A stretch of 64,000 nucleotides of DNA from Fagopyrum homotropicum (GCA_033239125.1 BSWB01000006.1:119520242-119584241); one strand, 5' to 3'; positions 35,781 through 48,802 are shown, numbered from the stretch's first letter. Numbers and translations: made by a program. Notes: generated by a model from the sequence alone, not told the origin.

Positions 35781-37006
35781 CTACATATACATAACATTCT
35801 TACCCTTATATAAAAACCTATACATACTCAAATCTTATACCTCTCTCTCTCTATATATATATAAAGACACGTACACTGCACTGCTGTATGTATATAAACT
35901 TATATCTCCCACTTATACATTTAAAAACACAAACACACATACCCTGCACTGAGAATGAGTAACCCGCCGTCCAGCACACTCGTCACACACCTGGAGGAGA
36001 AACAATAGCTTGGTTCGAGTTTTACGGGGTGGCCGACGCGGAGCGTTTGAAACCAGCTTGCTTGCACTCCCAACGTTGCAACAGACTGAAGATGATCCCG
36101 TCCTCCGGTGCTTGTTGCGTGATTCGTGCATCCTGGACCTGCTTTGCTCGTACACTGGCCCAACTGCACTCACCACAAGTGCACAAACTCGTCCAGGCTA
36201 GTGACGGCAGGACCGGACACATACCCGACTTGCAGTTAACACAGGGAAACAGAAGGGAAGCAGAGGGGAAAAGAGGGAAAGGAGAGGGGAAGAAGACAAC
36301 CGGCTCACCTACTGCAGCATCGACAACGGCGGCGGGACCTGGCCTAGCGGACGGAGCAGCAGATCAACGTCATTCTGCTGGAGATCCAGAGAAGGCGTTG
36401 CACAGGTCGGTAAATCAGGGAATCGCAGGGGATAGAAGGTGAGATTAAAGAGGGAAGATGTTCGTAGGCTTACCGAAGATCCTCCTGCGGCCGGCTGGCA
36501 TTGCCTCGGTGATCGACAGAACCGGCGGAGGAGTATCGGTGGTGGCGGTATTGTTGCGGAGGTCGTTGCCGGGTTACTGTTTCGGCTCTTTGTCGCAGTT
36601 GAAGACGTGCAGCTGTACGCAGTCTCACAAAGGAAGGCGGAGGAAACGTGATTTACGATTAGTTTAAGGTTAGATTAGGTTAAACGTTGGATTAGGTTAG
36701 ATAATTAGGGTTAAGGTAGTTATGGGTTGGGCTGAAAACTGGGCTTAAAATAAATATAATGGGCCTGCTCACTAAAATAAGAAAAAGATAAGCTAAAAGA
36801 TTAACACTTGCTTAGTACGGAAACATTTACGGAATTGTTTGTGGAGTTATTTACGGTTTACAAAAGTTATCATTTTATGTGAATCAAAGTCACATAAAAT
36901 GATAGAAATTAACTTCGTGTTCTTTTATTTAAAAGAATTAAGGTTGGTGGCTTGAAATCCGGTTTGATCCGGTATTAAACGGAGTTTAAATTTGTCGGTT
37001 ATTACA
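34242..37006 (-). repeat. 3' LTR of the chromovirus-like element
   Basis: 2,765 bp, ends TGTAACACCC and GGTTATTACA in plus orientation. It contains AT-rich TATATA tracts (35705-35780) and a GC-rich part (36000-36600) that yields several spurious frames also found in the other LTR copies. It shows the empty site for the CACTA insertion seen in the 5' LTR (compare about 35700 with 43893). Confidence 0.9.
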
Positions 37007-37022
37007 TCAGTGCCCCCTTAAA
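37007..37022 (-). promoter_or_regulatory. Polypurine tract next to the 3' LTR
   Basis: On minus the sequence TAAGGGGGCACTGA directly precedes the LTR start TGTAATAACC. Position and composition fit the plus-strand primer of reverse transcription. Confidence 0.65.
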
Positions 37023-37238
37023 ATAAGTTTCGTCCCGAAACTTAGAATAATGTAACTAATCATTCGACTTTCTCTATAAAACTTAGTTTCATAAAATTTC
37101 CGTTTTCTACCATGCAACTACTCAATCATCACACTCAGACACACATCACAAAAACATAATAACTCAATCCAATATAAAAACATGAACGGTCAAACAACAC
37201 AATAACTGAGTACTAACTCGTCGATACAAAAGTAACAT

Positions 37239-37420
37239 TTAAACCCGCATAAACTTGGGATAATTACGTCTATTACTCTCCTCTGTCTCCCAAGTGGTCT
37301 CATAAGCTCTTCGTATAGACCACTGGATCCTCAACATTGGTATCTCCTTGGACCGCAGACGTCTAGTATTGCGCTCCAGGACAGCTACTGGGTACTCCAC
37401 AAATGTATGGTCGGCTCAAC
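37239..37420 (-). pseudogene. Chromodomain-like C-terminus of integrase
   Basis: Minus-strand reading VEYPVAVLERNTRRLRSKEI, then PMLRIQWSIRRAYETTWETE and RRNYPKFM before a TAA at 37241-37239. This matches the C-terminal integrase/chromodomain pattern of plant chromoviruses (ILDRxxRxLRxKxIxxVKVxWxxxxxEEATWExExxMxxxYPxLF). In chromoviruses this domain guides integration toward particular chromatin. It is followed correctly by the polypurine tract and 3' LTR, and preceded by the junction to the Athila fragment. Confidence 0.75.
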
Positions 37421-37470
37421 TATCAGATTCTTATGACTAAGGATGTGTCTCGGGTTTGGTAGGCACTCTC

Positions 37471-38346
37471 TCAACGGTTTGGTTTTCTAGACTTACTTCC
37501 AGCTCTTTTGATGACTCTACCAAACTTTTTTGGTATACCATGGTGTGGACAATCTAGGAGAAGATCTTTGAACCTCTCCCAAGACTTGAATAAACTCTCT
37601 CTATCCTTCATCACGAAGGCATTTATCTTCCCTCTTAACTCGGTAGTCTTGGAAGGCGGGAAGAACTTAGTCAAAAACTCGGTTTTCATCTCCTCCCAAG
37701 TACCAACTCGCCCTTGTGGAATAGATTGATACCAAGCCAAGGCCTTATCCTTAAGAGAGAAGGAGAAAGCCCTAAGCTTATGGTTGTTGCTCTCCAATCT
37801 AGGCGGTCTAAGAGTCTCCATCAAGATCTCATAGTTCATCAAGTGTTGATGAGGAGACTCTCCTTCCATCCCTCCAAATTGATTATGCTGGATCATTTGT
37901 AGAACTTGAGGGCGGAGTTCATAATCATGGGTTGCGGGATCTCCTAAGTTCACACCCGGACGGTGTGCTCTTTGTGCCGGATCCATACGTTGCCCTAACG
38001 TTTGTGGCTCACCAATGGCAATGGGCACAACCCGTATATTAACCGCCTCCGGTTGCGGTTGTGGTGGAGGTGGAGGTTGTTGACGATTAAGCTCTCTTTG
38101 CACAACAGCTTGCCTAATCTCTTCAATCTCCCTCCTAGTTGCCTCTTGCCTCTCATTGGCAAGTCTCCTTTCATTCTCCAAAGCTTCATCCCTTATCCTA
38201 ATTTGCTCTAAAGCCTCATCCAACTCAGCTTGGAGATCTCTTCCGGCCATCTCTTTTCCCTTTTTAATGCTCTTGGATCTAGATCTAAGGGTTTTCTCCG
38301 GTTCGGGATCGAATGGAGCTAAGTCCTTTCCACGAGATCTTCGCAT
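37471..38346 (-). pseudogene. Athila-type gag, 3'-truncated
   Basis: The frame starts MRRSRGKDLAPFDPEPEKTL at 38346, the usual opening of Athila gag, then a charged coiled-coil part (QAELDEALEQIRIRDEALEN). It continues with YELRPQVLQMIQHNQFGGME and SFSLKDKALAWYQSIPQGRV, then EFLTKFFPPSKTTELRGKI and ERFKDLLLDCPHHGIP. After HHGIP (about 37530) the match stops and unrelated sequence follows, which marks the 3' break. Gag would form the virus-like particle. The protein is cut near its middle, with zinc knuckle, protease and pol missing. Confidence 0.88.
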
Positions 38347-38462
38347 GCACCTAAAGAGTGAGAGACGTCCTGAAAAGCAAAGACACACACCAAAAAGAGA
38401 TCAAAAGCAACAAGAAAGACCTACACTATGATCAATCACAAAAAGACTCAATCTAGACCTAG

Positions 38463-38484
38463 TCCCCGGCAACGGCGCCAAAAA
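38463..38484 (-). promoter_or_regulatory. Athila primer binding site
   Basis: On minus TTGGCGCCGTTGCCGGGGAC follows the LTR end by about three bases. This is the classic Athila primer site, complementary to the 3' end of tRNA-Asp. Confidence 0.8.
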
Positions 38485-38486
38485 CT

Positions 38487-40310
38487 TGTTACGTCTAGGA
38501 ATCGATGCGCAAAAGCTTTAAAATTTATAAACTCGTTATATTTCTCCTAACTCCTAGTGAACCCGCAGTGTATGGAACGTTTGTAGTAGGAATAGTATTC
38601 CGAGGTCGAACACAAAGACTGATGTGAGATTGATTCGACTAGTGATTTAGTTTAGTGAAGATCTAGTTTAAGAAAAGGGAAAGAAATAAAGAAATGAAAA
38701 TCTAAAATGTTTTTGGTGGATTTTTAGGTGATCAATCAAAGATCACAAATCATGCAAAATGAACAATCAACTATGCTAACAAATCAACACAAACAAACAA
38801 GCTAAACTCGAGATATAGATCAAAGAGAGAAAAGCGGATTCTAGGGGTTGGAAATTCCGGTTATGGCATAAGACTCAAGCTATCTAATCATTCCTTGGAT
38901 TAACTATGATATGTTGGGAGTGAGTGTTTCTAGATTGGGATCAATCACCGGGTAGGTCTCATGGTCCACTAGTCTGTTCCTAAGGTCTCATCACCGGGTA
39001 AGTCTCAAAGAGCCTAAGGGATAGAATTCTACACAAACCGGATTGTCACCTAGGGATCTAACCTATCCTTACCGGGTAGGTCTCGAAAGGGTTAGTCCTA
39101 AACAACTATCCTAGCACACTTAGTCCAATGGTGGCTTATGAGGCTCACCACTACCTAGAGTTTGTCATCTTTGAAATCTAAGAGTAAGAATCACCGGGTA
39201 GGTCTCTTCTAACACTTAGTTGCTAACACTAGGTCACCCTAGGATAGATTTAACTCAACAAAAACTAGGATTTCAACATTCTAACAAACTAGAAATTAGA
39301 TCCATCGAACCAGGGGAAACCACGGGCTGTTCTACCAAGTCCACGGCCGTGGACTGGCAAGATCCAACCGTGGACCCCAACAGAGGCTTTGTTCAAGTGA
39401 GCAAGTCATCCAAAAACAATTCTAAGTTCATCCTATCATAGTCCTAGCCATAACCCTCCTTTCCTTACCCTAGAATCGCATCTACTTAGCCTACAACATT
39501 CATCATAACAATCGAAATCATCAAACACAAAATCATGGCTTTCATTTGCAAGATAATGAAGAGAAAGAAATGAACAAGTGAAACAAACAAAACCAAGCTG
39601 AAATTAAGATTAGAAAGACTCACAACCCTTCCAAAAGAAGGTTTAATCGATTCTTACAACCCTAGAAAACGATTCCGAAATTCTTCACTACAAAGCCTAT
39701 CAAGTGCTAGCAAGAGGTGTGTTCCTCTCTTCTTCTCCAATGGAGCTCTCCTTCTCCTCCTATGGTAGCTCTTTCTCCTTGAGAGAATCTTCTTGTTGAG
39801 AGTGTGTGAGAGAATGTGGATTTGATTGGATAATGAAAGATGCCTTCTCTCAGCCTTGCAGGACCACTTTTATACTACAACCTTGCTAGAGTGAGCCATG
39901 AGATCGTGGCACAACTGTCACAACCGTCTGGCAAAAACCACAGTTGGTTCCACGGCCGTGGAAGTGCCAGCAACCGTGGTTTGGTGCTTCAGCTTCGCCT
40001 TGGATCATTAAGCTATGATTTGGTGCATGGCTTGTGTTGACAAGGTTCCATGAGTCCTCCTTAGCCTCTAGTTTGCGTCCTAATGAGTCCGAGGGTGTGT
40101 CATCTTGATGAACGATCCTCAAACGTATCGTTTAAGCTCCTAAACCTCCCAAAATACCTACAAAGCAATGCAAAAGTCCGTGTAGACGTCTATCTCGACA
40201 AAATACGTGAATTGAGTGCAAACGTCGTGAACTAGTGCTAAACCATGCATGGATGAGTGAGAAATCTATCTAAATGATTACCTAAACCTAAGTCATAAAT
40301 CGTGTTATCA
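38487..40310 (-). repeat. Athila 5' LTR
   Basis: 1,824 bp, TGTTACGTC at the left and CGTGTTATCA at the right in plus orientation, adjoining a correct primer site and gag. It contains four copies of CCGGGTAGGTCTC or a one-base variant (38950, 38994, 39072, 39194) and two 16-bp perfect palindromes with the core CCACGGCCGTGG (about 39340 and 39949). Confidence 0.85.
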
Positions 40311-42410
40311 GTTGGTCTTATTACTTTCGTCAACTCTTATATCATCAGTCCAGTTTGCATTTTCAATGGAGTACCTCCATTTCTCATTAAACTTTTATAT
40401 ATACACCTTTCGGTAATCATCTTATTGGGGTAAAACTGGATCCATATAATAGCCTTTAGTCATTCCACTTTACTCCTTCTCATGTCTGTTATAGCCAACT
40501 TGTAGATTTCATCTGCAATCACCTCACAACTCAACCACACCTTTCACCAAGGCTTTAAATCATACTCTCTATGTTTGTGCCGCCTCTGAAATTCCAATTA
40601 TTCTGTGTTACATTTTTAATCACAAGGGTTTCTCCTATCAATCTAGACATTTTGACCCCACCTTTTCTCGGAGGAGCACCATCGGTCCTACTTGTGTGGA
40701 ATGCTAAGACATAGGGCATGTCACAATCATTTGTTTCTTCTTACTCTTCTAGTTCTTTTTACAGGGATCCCTTCATACTAACTGGATATGTATCTTTCAT
40801 TAGTTAGTAGTAAGTAATTACTCACAACAATTCCCTTTTCCCCATTACTATCATCAATGGTCATTACCGACCGTCAAGAGATTCTCTTTAATTTCTTTAT
40901 TAGAGTTATCATATTGGACTCATTCAATGTTACTATCAAGACTACTAGTACTTGTATTGATTTAACTTCACCATTGTCCTCGTTGATCTTTGGAAGAAAT
41001 TCACCAGATGTCGGTAAATTTCCTTTATAACCTTGTGGTTATTCTTCTTATCTCTTTTGAGGTTTGATATACGAGGTGCAAATATATCTCTTCCATTTAT
41101 ACTCCTTTAGCTCCTTCTACAAGCTACACTCCTATAAGAGCACTATACTCTTACGAATCTAGCTATATCTTCATCTTCCGTCAACGGACTTGTAATTTCT
41201 TCTAAGATAACTTGTAGGTATTTCCCCATAATTCTTTTTACCCGAGTTATCGCCCAATTGCGGTTCTCTGTTATGACCCGCTAGTGTTATTAACTTAAGT
41301 CCCTTCGTGAATGAGAAGTTATTAGAGACCCTTTTTCCAAGACTATTCTCATATACCCTCCTTCCTTGGGGTGCCGCTTGTACTTCCGCCTTTATAAAAA
41401 TCCGGTCTTTGTTGTATCCCGATCCTTGTTTTAATTCTTGTGTGTTCTAGGAGGTCACACCACTTCCATGTTGGTGAAATCTGCCTCCCCCTTTCTAGCA
41501 ACCTGTAAGCTTTTATTTTGCGGCTCTTTAATCCTTTGTATCGGCTGGACAATGTATCTCATCTTGACTCCTACGCTTATGATCGTCTCGGTTTCCCATC
41601 TTGATTGTGGTGGCAAGTAGCGTGTCGAGAGTGATCATCTTCCGCCTTGCTTCTAGCCTCAAACTTTCACCTTCCGGTCCGTTAGTAATCTTAGATTCAA
41701 TGCCTCATGTCGGGATCGCTACTATATTTCACCTTGACTTTCATGCCCATGTGTGTTTCTGAAGGTATCCGCTTTGTTTGTATCGTTGCTTTACACCACA
41801 CTTGAACGAACCTATGGGTTGTCTCTTCCAATTTGTATATTTGTCGGTCATCAAACGCTTTTCCGGAACTACTCTCATGTATATTCTTCATTTGATCCTA
41901 TTGAGTTGACTCAGAATTCCCTTCTCGTCATTGTAGTTGGTGTTGTCTTTTAGTCTTCACTTTTCCGTCTCGACGTTCCTCAACAAGCTCGAATGAGTTG
42001 TCCGTTGTTTGTCTACCCCAATGCACATAAGATGTGCATACTAATCCTCACGTTGACACCCTTCAAAATCTATTTAGATGTGTCAAAGGGGTGAGAAACT
42101 CATTATGTTATCTCCGTTAAAGACATAACATAACTACAATTTCTACTAAACTTCGGCATATATTTATCTATACTACATATCTTTATAATCAACCTAATAA
42201 GTCCAACTAAAGTAAAACCTAAAGTTCATACTAAGCATACTGAGATCCGCGGTAGTAGTGGTGGTCAGCCGTACTTTCTATTCCCAACCAGACTATGCAT
42301 GCATTTGAAAATCAAAAGTCATTTTTAAAACTCAGATCCCTTTTCGGGTTCTGTTTAAGTACTTATTCGGTCTTTCAAAAGATTTCAAGTGCCATTGTTG
42401 TCAACCTAGA
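40311..42410 (-). other. Internal remainder of the chromovirus-like element, no gene recognised
   Basis: This is the part next to the primer site, where gag and protease would be expected. Minus-strand frames of 64-67 codons (41891-41697 and 41552-41349) exist but match no gag or zinc-finger motif that I can recognise. The sequence may be a very degenerate gag or unrelated filler of a non-autonomous element. Confidence 0.4.
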
Positions 42411-42422
42411 GCTCTGATACCA
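42411..42422 (-). promoter_or_regulatory. Primer binding site, tRNA-iMet type
   Basis: TGGTATCAGAGC on minus, three bases from the end of the 5' LTR. This 12-mer is the standard primer site of many plant LTR retrotransposons and fixes the element's orientation. Confidence 0.85.
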
Positions 42423-42425
42423 TGT

Positions 42426-45400
42426 TGTAACACCCCAAATTCTTAGAACTCGGGACATTACTGGTTAGGACCTCACAATGGGTCCCGACCTCAGCTTGAC
42501 AATAATATTACTAGGATCTTCCAACAAGACACAAATAAGAAAAACAGAAATTCATAAAAATGTATTTTTAAAGGAATGAATGCAACAACGTCTAACAACC
42601 TATGGTACTTAAACATCAAAAGAGTCTAACTGTCTTTAACAAGAAGAAAGAAACAACAATTAACACCCAACCCCACTCTAAGGAGTACGGAGACCCGGCT
42701 GACCACTACTTCCGGATCACTCAGCTGCTGCTCTAACCTGCCGTGAAACTAAAAACATAACAGAACAACCATTAGCTAGTTATCTAAACATTAGGAGAAT
42801 AATAATAGCACATACACACATAAAATAATAAACACTCATCATACTTTCAAACATTCCATTTATTATCTTCATTTAAGTCATTCACTCTAATGATACTTAT
42901 TTTGTGACACGAGGGATTCCCAAACCTCGCCTCCGCCCCCGTGTACCCATCAGGAGTGGATCCGATGCATCTCACCGTGTACCTGTATGGTCTGGGTATA
43001 GAGAACCTCCTAGTCTCCTGGCAAAGCTGGGTAGTGATGTCACGGCCCGTTATACATACACTTGGGCCTTAACTCATAATAACCACGGTCGTCCTAACAA
43101 GTTGTTATTTTTATAATAACACACATTGCACACACACAACTATTATCACCCATCTAATATCCAGAAACCAGCTAAGTAAGTCGCAAGGACTTACTTGAGT
43201 CAAACCACAACTCTCACAATCTCAACTCGGTCTGCAACCGTAGCAATTCAAATGCCTGTCATACAAGGCACGTGGATCAAAATACATCCCAAAATCTTAG
43301 AAGTATATAACTTCTAAGATGCGCAAACTCATCAAGAGAAAATTTTACTAAAATGCCCTCTTAAGGTAAAAAGACTATTTTACCCCTGGTTCCGAAAATT
43401 CTCAAAATTCTATCATTAAATTATAATATTTTCTTTTAGAACCGATTTCCAAAATCTGGTTCTCAAGGACAGTTACTAGAGATTATAAAGTTAACAAGGT
43501 TTTAGAATTTCAAAGGGGTTGCTAAGGTCCTACTTTTACCCTTAGCTGCTAGGTCTAAGATCAAATCCTAAACATTCTCGTTAAAGAGAACAACGGCACT
43601 CCCTTCCCAAGTTTAGGTAACTTCCTCACAACTATTCTAGGTAGAAACCGAGAACCTATATGAGTTTAGCTTATGCTTTTATGAGGAGCCCTTAAGATAT
43701 TCTAATAAGTAGAATTTGTTATCCTAACGTTAGTATACGCCCACCCATAGAACCCCCACAACCCTCATAACTAGAGTACACTACTCCGGCCGTACTAACT
43801 ATAAACTGTAAGCCTTCTCGGTGATTACTATACCGCACGTTCCTACCCATTTACGAACAAGGTTCTAGTTAAGGACACCTATTTACCTATATATACACTA
43901 CTACATTAAAGCTCTATTGAAACGGTTCATTGTAACGGTGATATTTAATGAAACGGTTTAATTAAACGGTTAAACTTTTTGATGCGTTTTAAGAAGCGGT
44001 TTTAAAAAAATCAGGTTATGCAACAGAAAAATGAAGCGGTTTATACAAATGAAGCGGTTCATTGTAACAGTTTTTTAATATTGAAGCGGTTTATAAAAAA
44101 CCCGTTGCAAAAAAGAACAAAGGCGCATATATATGTAAAACCCGCTAAAATTTTTTCACTCTGCGCCACCCCATTTACTAATCGAAATTCCCAATTTTAG
44201 AGAAACCCTAATTCTTTACTCGCTTATCGATCATTGGAGGTACTTGCCGGTGGACTCTTGCCCAATCTCTCTCAAAAATTTCATCAATCTCTACCTGCCC
44301 CTTCTTCCCAAATCTTTCACAAAAGTTTCGATGCCAGGGGAGACCGAAGCCCCGATGAACGGCAGCCGTATCAATTTCTGCTCTCGTTGAAGGTCAATGC
44401 ATACACAAGTTAAGTTGAGGGCTTTCAAGTCTTGAAGATTTCAGCATCCCTCAAATCAAAATTTCGTTCAAGCATTAGAGTTGAAGGAATATTCAAGGTG
44501 AATCTCAACCTGTTATGTGAAAAACTTCCAATAATTTCTTTTGTTTTACGGTTACAATATTTTTGTCCATCCAGCTTCTTGACTGCGTTTTGTTTGAATT
44601 GGAACCCAATTTTGGAATGAGCGTGTGGGCAAGGATGAGACTACTTAGTGTTAGGGTCTGCTAACGCAAGCTGCGAATGAAGTTTGCAGGGTCATTAGCT
44701 CTATGGGGGCACTCTAATTTAATACCAAGTAAGTTCTAGTTAGAGTCAGTCATAGTTGTTTAGTATAAGGTATGGTTGTGGTATTAGTTTAAAGTTTATC
44801 AGCTCTTGTGAATTTTGCCTCGGTTGGACTGTTAAGATTGTTGTTCAATGAAAGAGTTGATCTAGAATTATAATATGCATCCATAACTTTTTAATGGGAT
44901 TGCGTTGAATTGTAAAAAATAATAGACACTACTAATCATCTACTAAGATTGAATATAGGAAACAAGGAAAACTAATAATGAAATAACTATGTTGAGTTAT
45001 AGGAACTAAACTACAAGTTAGTGGATTGACTTGTGGTATTTTTATGTATACTAAATTTTCTTCAAGGGTGAGATTGTATTTTATGACCATGTTTTATGAT
45101 CATTGTCTAGATTGAGAGTCTTTACAATCATTCAAGTTAGACAATTCTTTTTGGTTGATATGTCACTATTTTAAATCTAGTTTATTACCTCCTGCTGAGT
45201 GTAATTTTGTAGAAAATGGAATTCCAACCAAAACACTTTTGTTGTACGATAACTTCCAGGAAAAAGGTGACATTATTAGACAGTAGAGTGCTAGATAAGA
45301 ATCTTTCTATCTAACTAATACCTATACAAACTATATTTACTTAATTTCACATTGCCAATTAAAGTTAGTAAAAAGTCAATGTACTAGTCTTTAAGCAAGA

Positions 45401-48400
45401 GTGTGAGGTTTTAGATTGTATGTGTCTAGCCGAGTGACTCGAGGCATTGGTACACTAGGACTAATAATTATGACCTTTAATGTGTTTTTTAAATAAGCTT
45501 GATTATTTTCCTGTTTCATTTGCTTGTATTTTCAATTTTCCACTTGACATTCCTTTTGAATAAAATTGACCTTATAAATTTTCCTTTGCATTTTGTTAGT
45601 TTAAGAGGACTGATTCGGAAGCTTTCTTGCGTTCTAGTTGCTCTCCTAAAATTATTTCAAGAATCCCCATTCCATGTCTACTGCAATTGTTCTATCAGGA
45701 GAATGAAGCTTATGAGAAAATATGCACCACTTTTTAACGCTGTCGTTTGGAGTATATGTTTCTTACACACTTCCTTATGTCCAGGAACATAATGACTATG
45801 ATGTTGTAAATAGCTCCAATACTGAATCTGTCATGGGAAAGCAAAACTCCAACTTTGACTCTAAGAAAGTGACTGTGAGGATCAACATCAACCAGCAACA
45901 TAGGCAAACAATTCAGGTTTGAATAAATAATTATTCCAGTTTTTGTAGCCTACATGTTGTATATAAGAGCTAATGGTTTCACTGAAGTTCACACTCAGTG
46001 TTCAAGGGTGTGCATTTCTACTTCCGTTAAGTTCAGTTAATGTACTGTTCAGTTCGATGTGTTATAAATGCAGCTAAACATGCCTAGTATAAGGTATCCG
46101 ATTTACCTGTAGTTTAGATCAGGACATTGTGGTTGGAAAAAGCTTTGTGATGTTTTTCTACTGTGAAAAAAATTGGCTTGGTATTGATTCTAGATGGAGA
46201 GAAGGGAAACCATGAAAAAATTTATGTTTTGGTTGGATTAAGTGCTTTGCGAAATGTATTAAGGCTCTTAATTTTTAGCAGCAGTGACGCACCCTGTACA
46301 ACAGTTGTTGGGAGGTGGAGACGTGGAGTATATTCACACAAATGGATTTGGTTTTTTAGTGAATATTAAACTCTCTGCAATTAAGAGTATTGATTTGGAT
46401 TTATATTTTTAGTAGTTGGTTTTTTATATCCCAGTATCATCATATTATGAATATTAAAATCTCTCAATTCATCAAACGTCTCTTACAATGAAATCAGTTT
46501 AATTATACTTTATTTATAAATTTCATCCAACATCCTAGATGTTGCATTATACAATAGGAGTCTATATAATGGTATGTCAATAAAATGGCTACTATAGTGG
46601 TAGTTCGGTTTCTGTATGTATGATTATGTTGTAGAAATGCATTGCAACACTTAGTTTACTCCTCCCTTGTCTTTCACTATAACCTCTCTTGGAATTTTCT
46701 TTGAATGATGATTATAATTTTTTACCTATTTCAGTTTATTTTATTATTCAATGCTAAAATAACCCGGACGTATATACAAGGCTGATTATGAACAATATCT
46801 TCAAAACATTGTAAGTTTAATTATATATTCATTTAAGAAATTTTTTATTAAGTAGATCATGTTTATGGTATTTTGCAGGACGACAAGCAAGGAGGATGAA
46901 ACATTACTAAGTTTATGTTTGTGAATTGGAGTTTTGGGTTTTTTGAGATAATATTTGTGGGTTGACACATGAAAGTCTTGTATGTGTCCAACTTGACAAT
47001 TATCAAGCACATACATACATTACTTAGTTTGGGTTGGTGTTTGTAATCAAGCAAATGTTAACCAAGGAAGTGTTAATTTGTCTAATTTATGTATTTGTAT
47101 TGATTACACTGTAATGAAACATGTGATAATGTGGATGATATGTTTTCTTATATCAAATGCTTGTGGGCAGTATTTTTTAATATTGCAAAACCGTTTCCTT
47201 ATAAGCATGTATGTGTTGCCTTAGAAACATTTAAAAACGCTTCAATAGATGTGGCATATTTGTTGCCTTAAATACATAAAAAGCGCTCCAATAGTTGTGA
47301 AAAAGAGTTGCATTAGGTACATTGCAAATGAAGCGGTTTATTAATCTAATGTAGCACTTTTTTTTAGGTTGGAAACAACCGTTACAAAAACCTAAACTAA
47401 ACGCTTCAATATGCCTAATGCAACACGAGCGGATGAAACGGCTCAAAACCGCTTCATTATATCTTAGGAAGCGGTTTTTAGAGTTTATGAAACGAAATTT
47501 AACCGTTTCTATAGAGCTTTAATGTAGTAGTGATATATATACTTATATATATATATCCTACACTTATATATATATACTACATATACATAACATTCTTACC
47601 CTTATATAAAAACCTATACACACTCAAATCTTATACCTCTCTCTCTCTATATATATAAAGACACGTACACTGCACTGCTGTATGTATATAAACTTATATC
47701 TCCCACTTATACATTTAAAAACACAAACACACGTACCCTGCACTGAGATTGAGTAACCCGCCGTCCAGCACACTCGTCACACACCTGGAGGAGAAACAGC
47801 AGCTTGGTTCGAGTTTTACGGGGTGGCCGACGCGGAGCGTTTGAAACCGGCTTGCTTGCACTCCCAACGTTGCAGTAGACTGAAGATGATCCCGTCCTCC
47901 GGTGCTTGTTGCGTGATTCGTGCATCCTGAACCTGCTCTGCTCGTACACTGGCCCAACTGCACTCACCACAAGTGCACAAACTCGTCCAGGCTAGTGACG
48001 GCAGGACCGGACACAGACCCGACTTGCAGTTAACACAGGGAAACAGAAGGGAAGTAGAGGGGAAAAGAGGGAAAGGAGAGGGGAAGAAGACAGCCGGCTC
48101 ACCTACTGCAGCATCGACAACGGCGGCGGCGACCTGGCCTAGCGGACGAAGCAGCAGATCAACGTCGTTCTGCCGGAGATCCAGAGAAGGCATTGCACAG
48201 GTCGGTAAATCAGGGAATCACAGGGGATAGAAGGTGAGATTAAAGAGGGAAGATGTTCGTAGGCTTACCGAAGATCCTCCTGCGGCCGGCTGGCAGTGCC
48301 TCGGTGATCGACAGAACCGGCGGAGGAGTATCGGTGGCGGCGGTATTGTTGCGGAGGTCGTTGCCGGGTTACTGGTTCGGCTCCTTGTCGCAGTTGAAGA

Positions 48401-48802
48401 CGTGCTGCTGTACCCAGTCTCACAAAGGAAGGCGGAGGAAACGTGATTTACGATTAGTTTAGGGTTAGATTAGGTTAAACGTTGGATTAGGTTAGATAAT
48501 TAGGGTTAAGGTAGTTATGGGTTGGGCTGAAAACTGGGCTTAAAATAAATATAATGGGCCTGCTCACTAAAATAAGAAAAGGATAAGCTGAAAAGATTAA
48601 CACTTGCTTAGTACGGAAGCATTTACGGAATTGTTTGTGGAGTTATTTACGGTTTACAAAAGTTATCATTTTATGTGAATCAAAGTCACATAAAATGATA
48701 GAAATTAACCTCGTGTTCTTTTATTTAAAAGAATTAAGGTTGGCGGCTTGAAATCCGGTTTGATCCGGTATTAAATGAAGTTTAAATTTGTCGGTTATTA
48801 CA
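42426..48802 (-). repeat. 5' LTR of the chromovirus-like element, with CACTA insert
   Basis: Matches the 3' LTR from end to end once 43896-47532 is removed. In the first 130 bases about five substitutions separate the two; long later stretches look identical. Confidence 0.9.
43896..47532. mobile_element. CACTA element C inside the 5' LTR, 3.6 kb
   Basis: The ends are a 32-bp inverted repeat with one mismatch, opening CACTACTACATTAAAGCTCT. The 3-bp flank is ATA on both sides (43893-43895 and 47533-47535), and the 3' LTR gives the empty site. Subterminal repeats with the core GAAGCGGTTTA, AACCGCTTC or close variants are numerous at 43918-44110 and 47225-47500. The interior has no transposase. 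Short plus frames (45722-45922 with VMGKQNSNFDSKKVTVRINI; 46163-46369) are unassigned and may be exon remnants. Youngest layer here, since it interrupts an LTR otherwise almost identical to its partner. Confidence 0.92.

Noticed and set aside
36010..36667. Frames conserved between 36.0-36.7 kb and 47.8-48.5 kb
   Set aside because: They are conserved only because the two LTRs are near-identical copies; there is no protein family match and no codon-like pattern of change.
42411..42422. tRNA-like sequence
   Set aside because: It is a 12-base primer binding site complementary to a tRNA 3' end, with no cloverleaf; the same holds for the site at 38463-38484.
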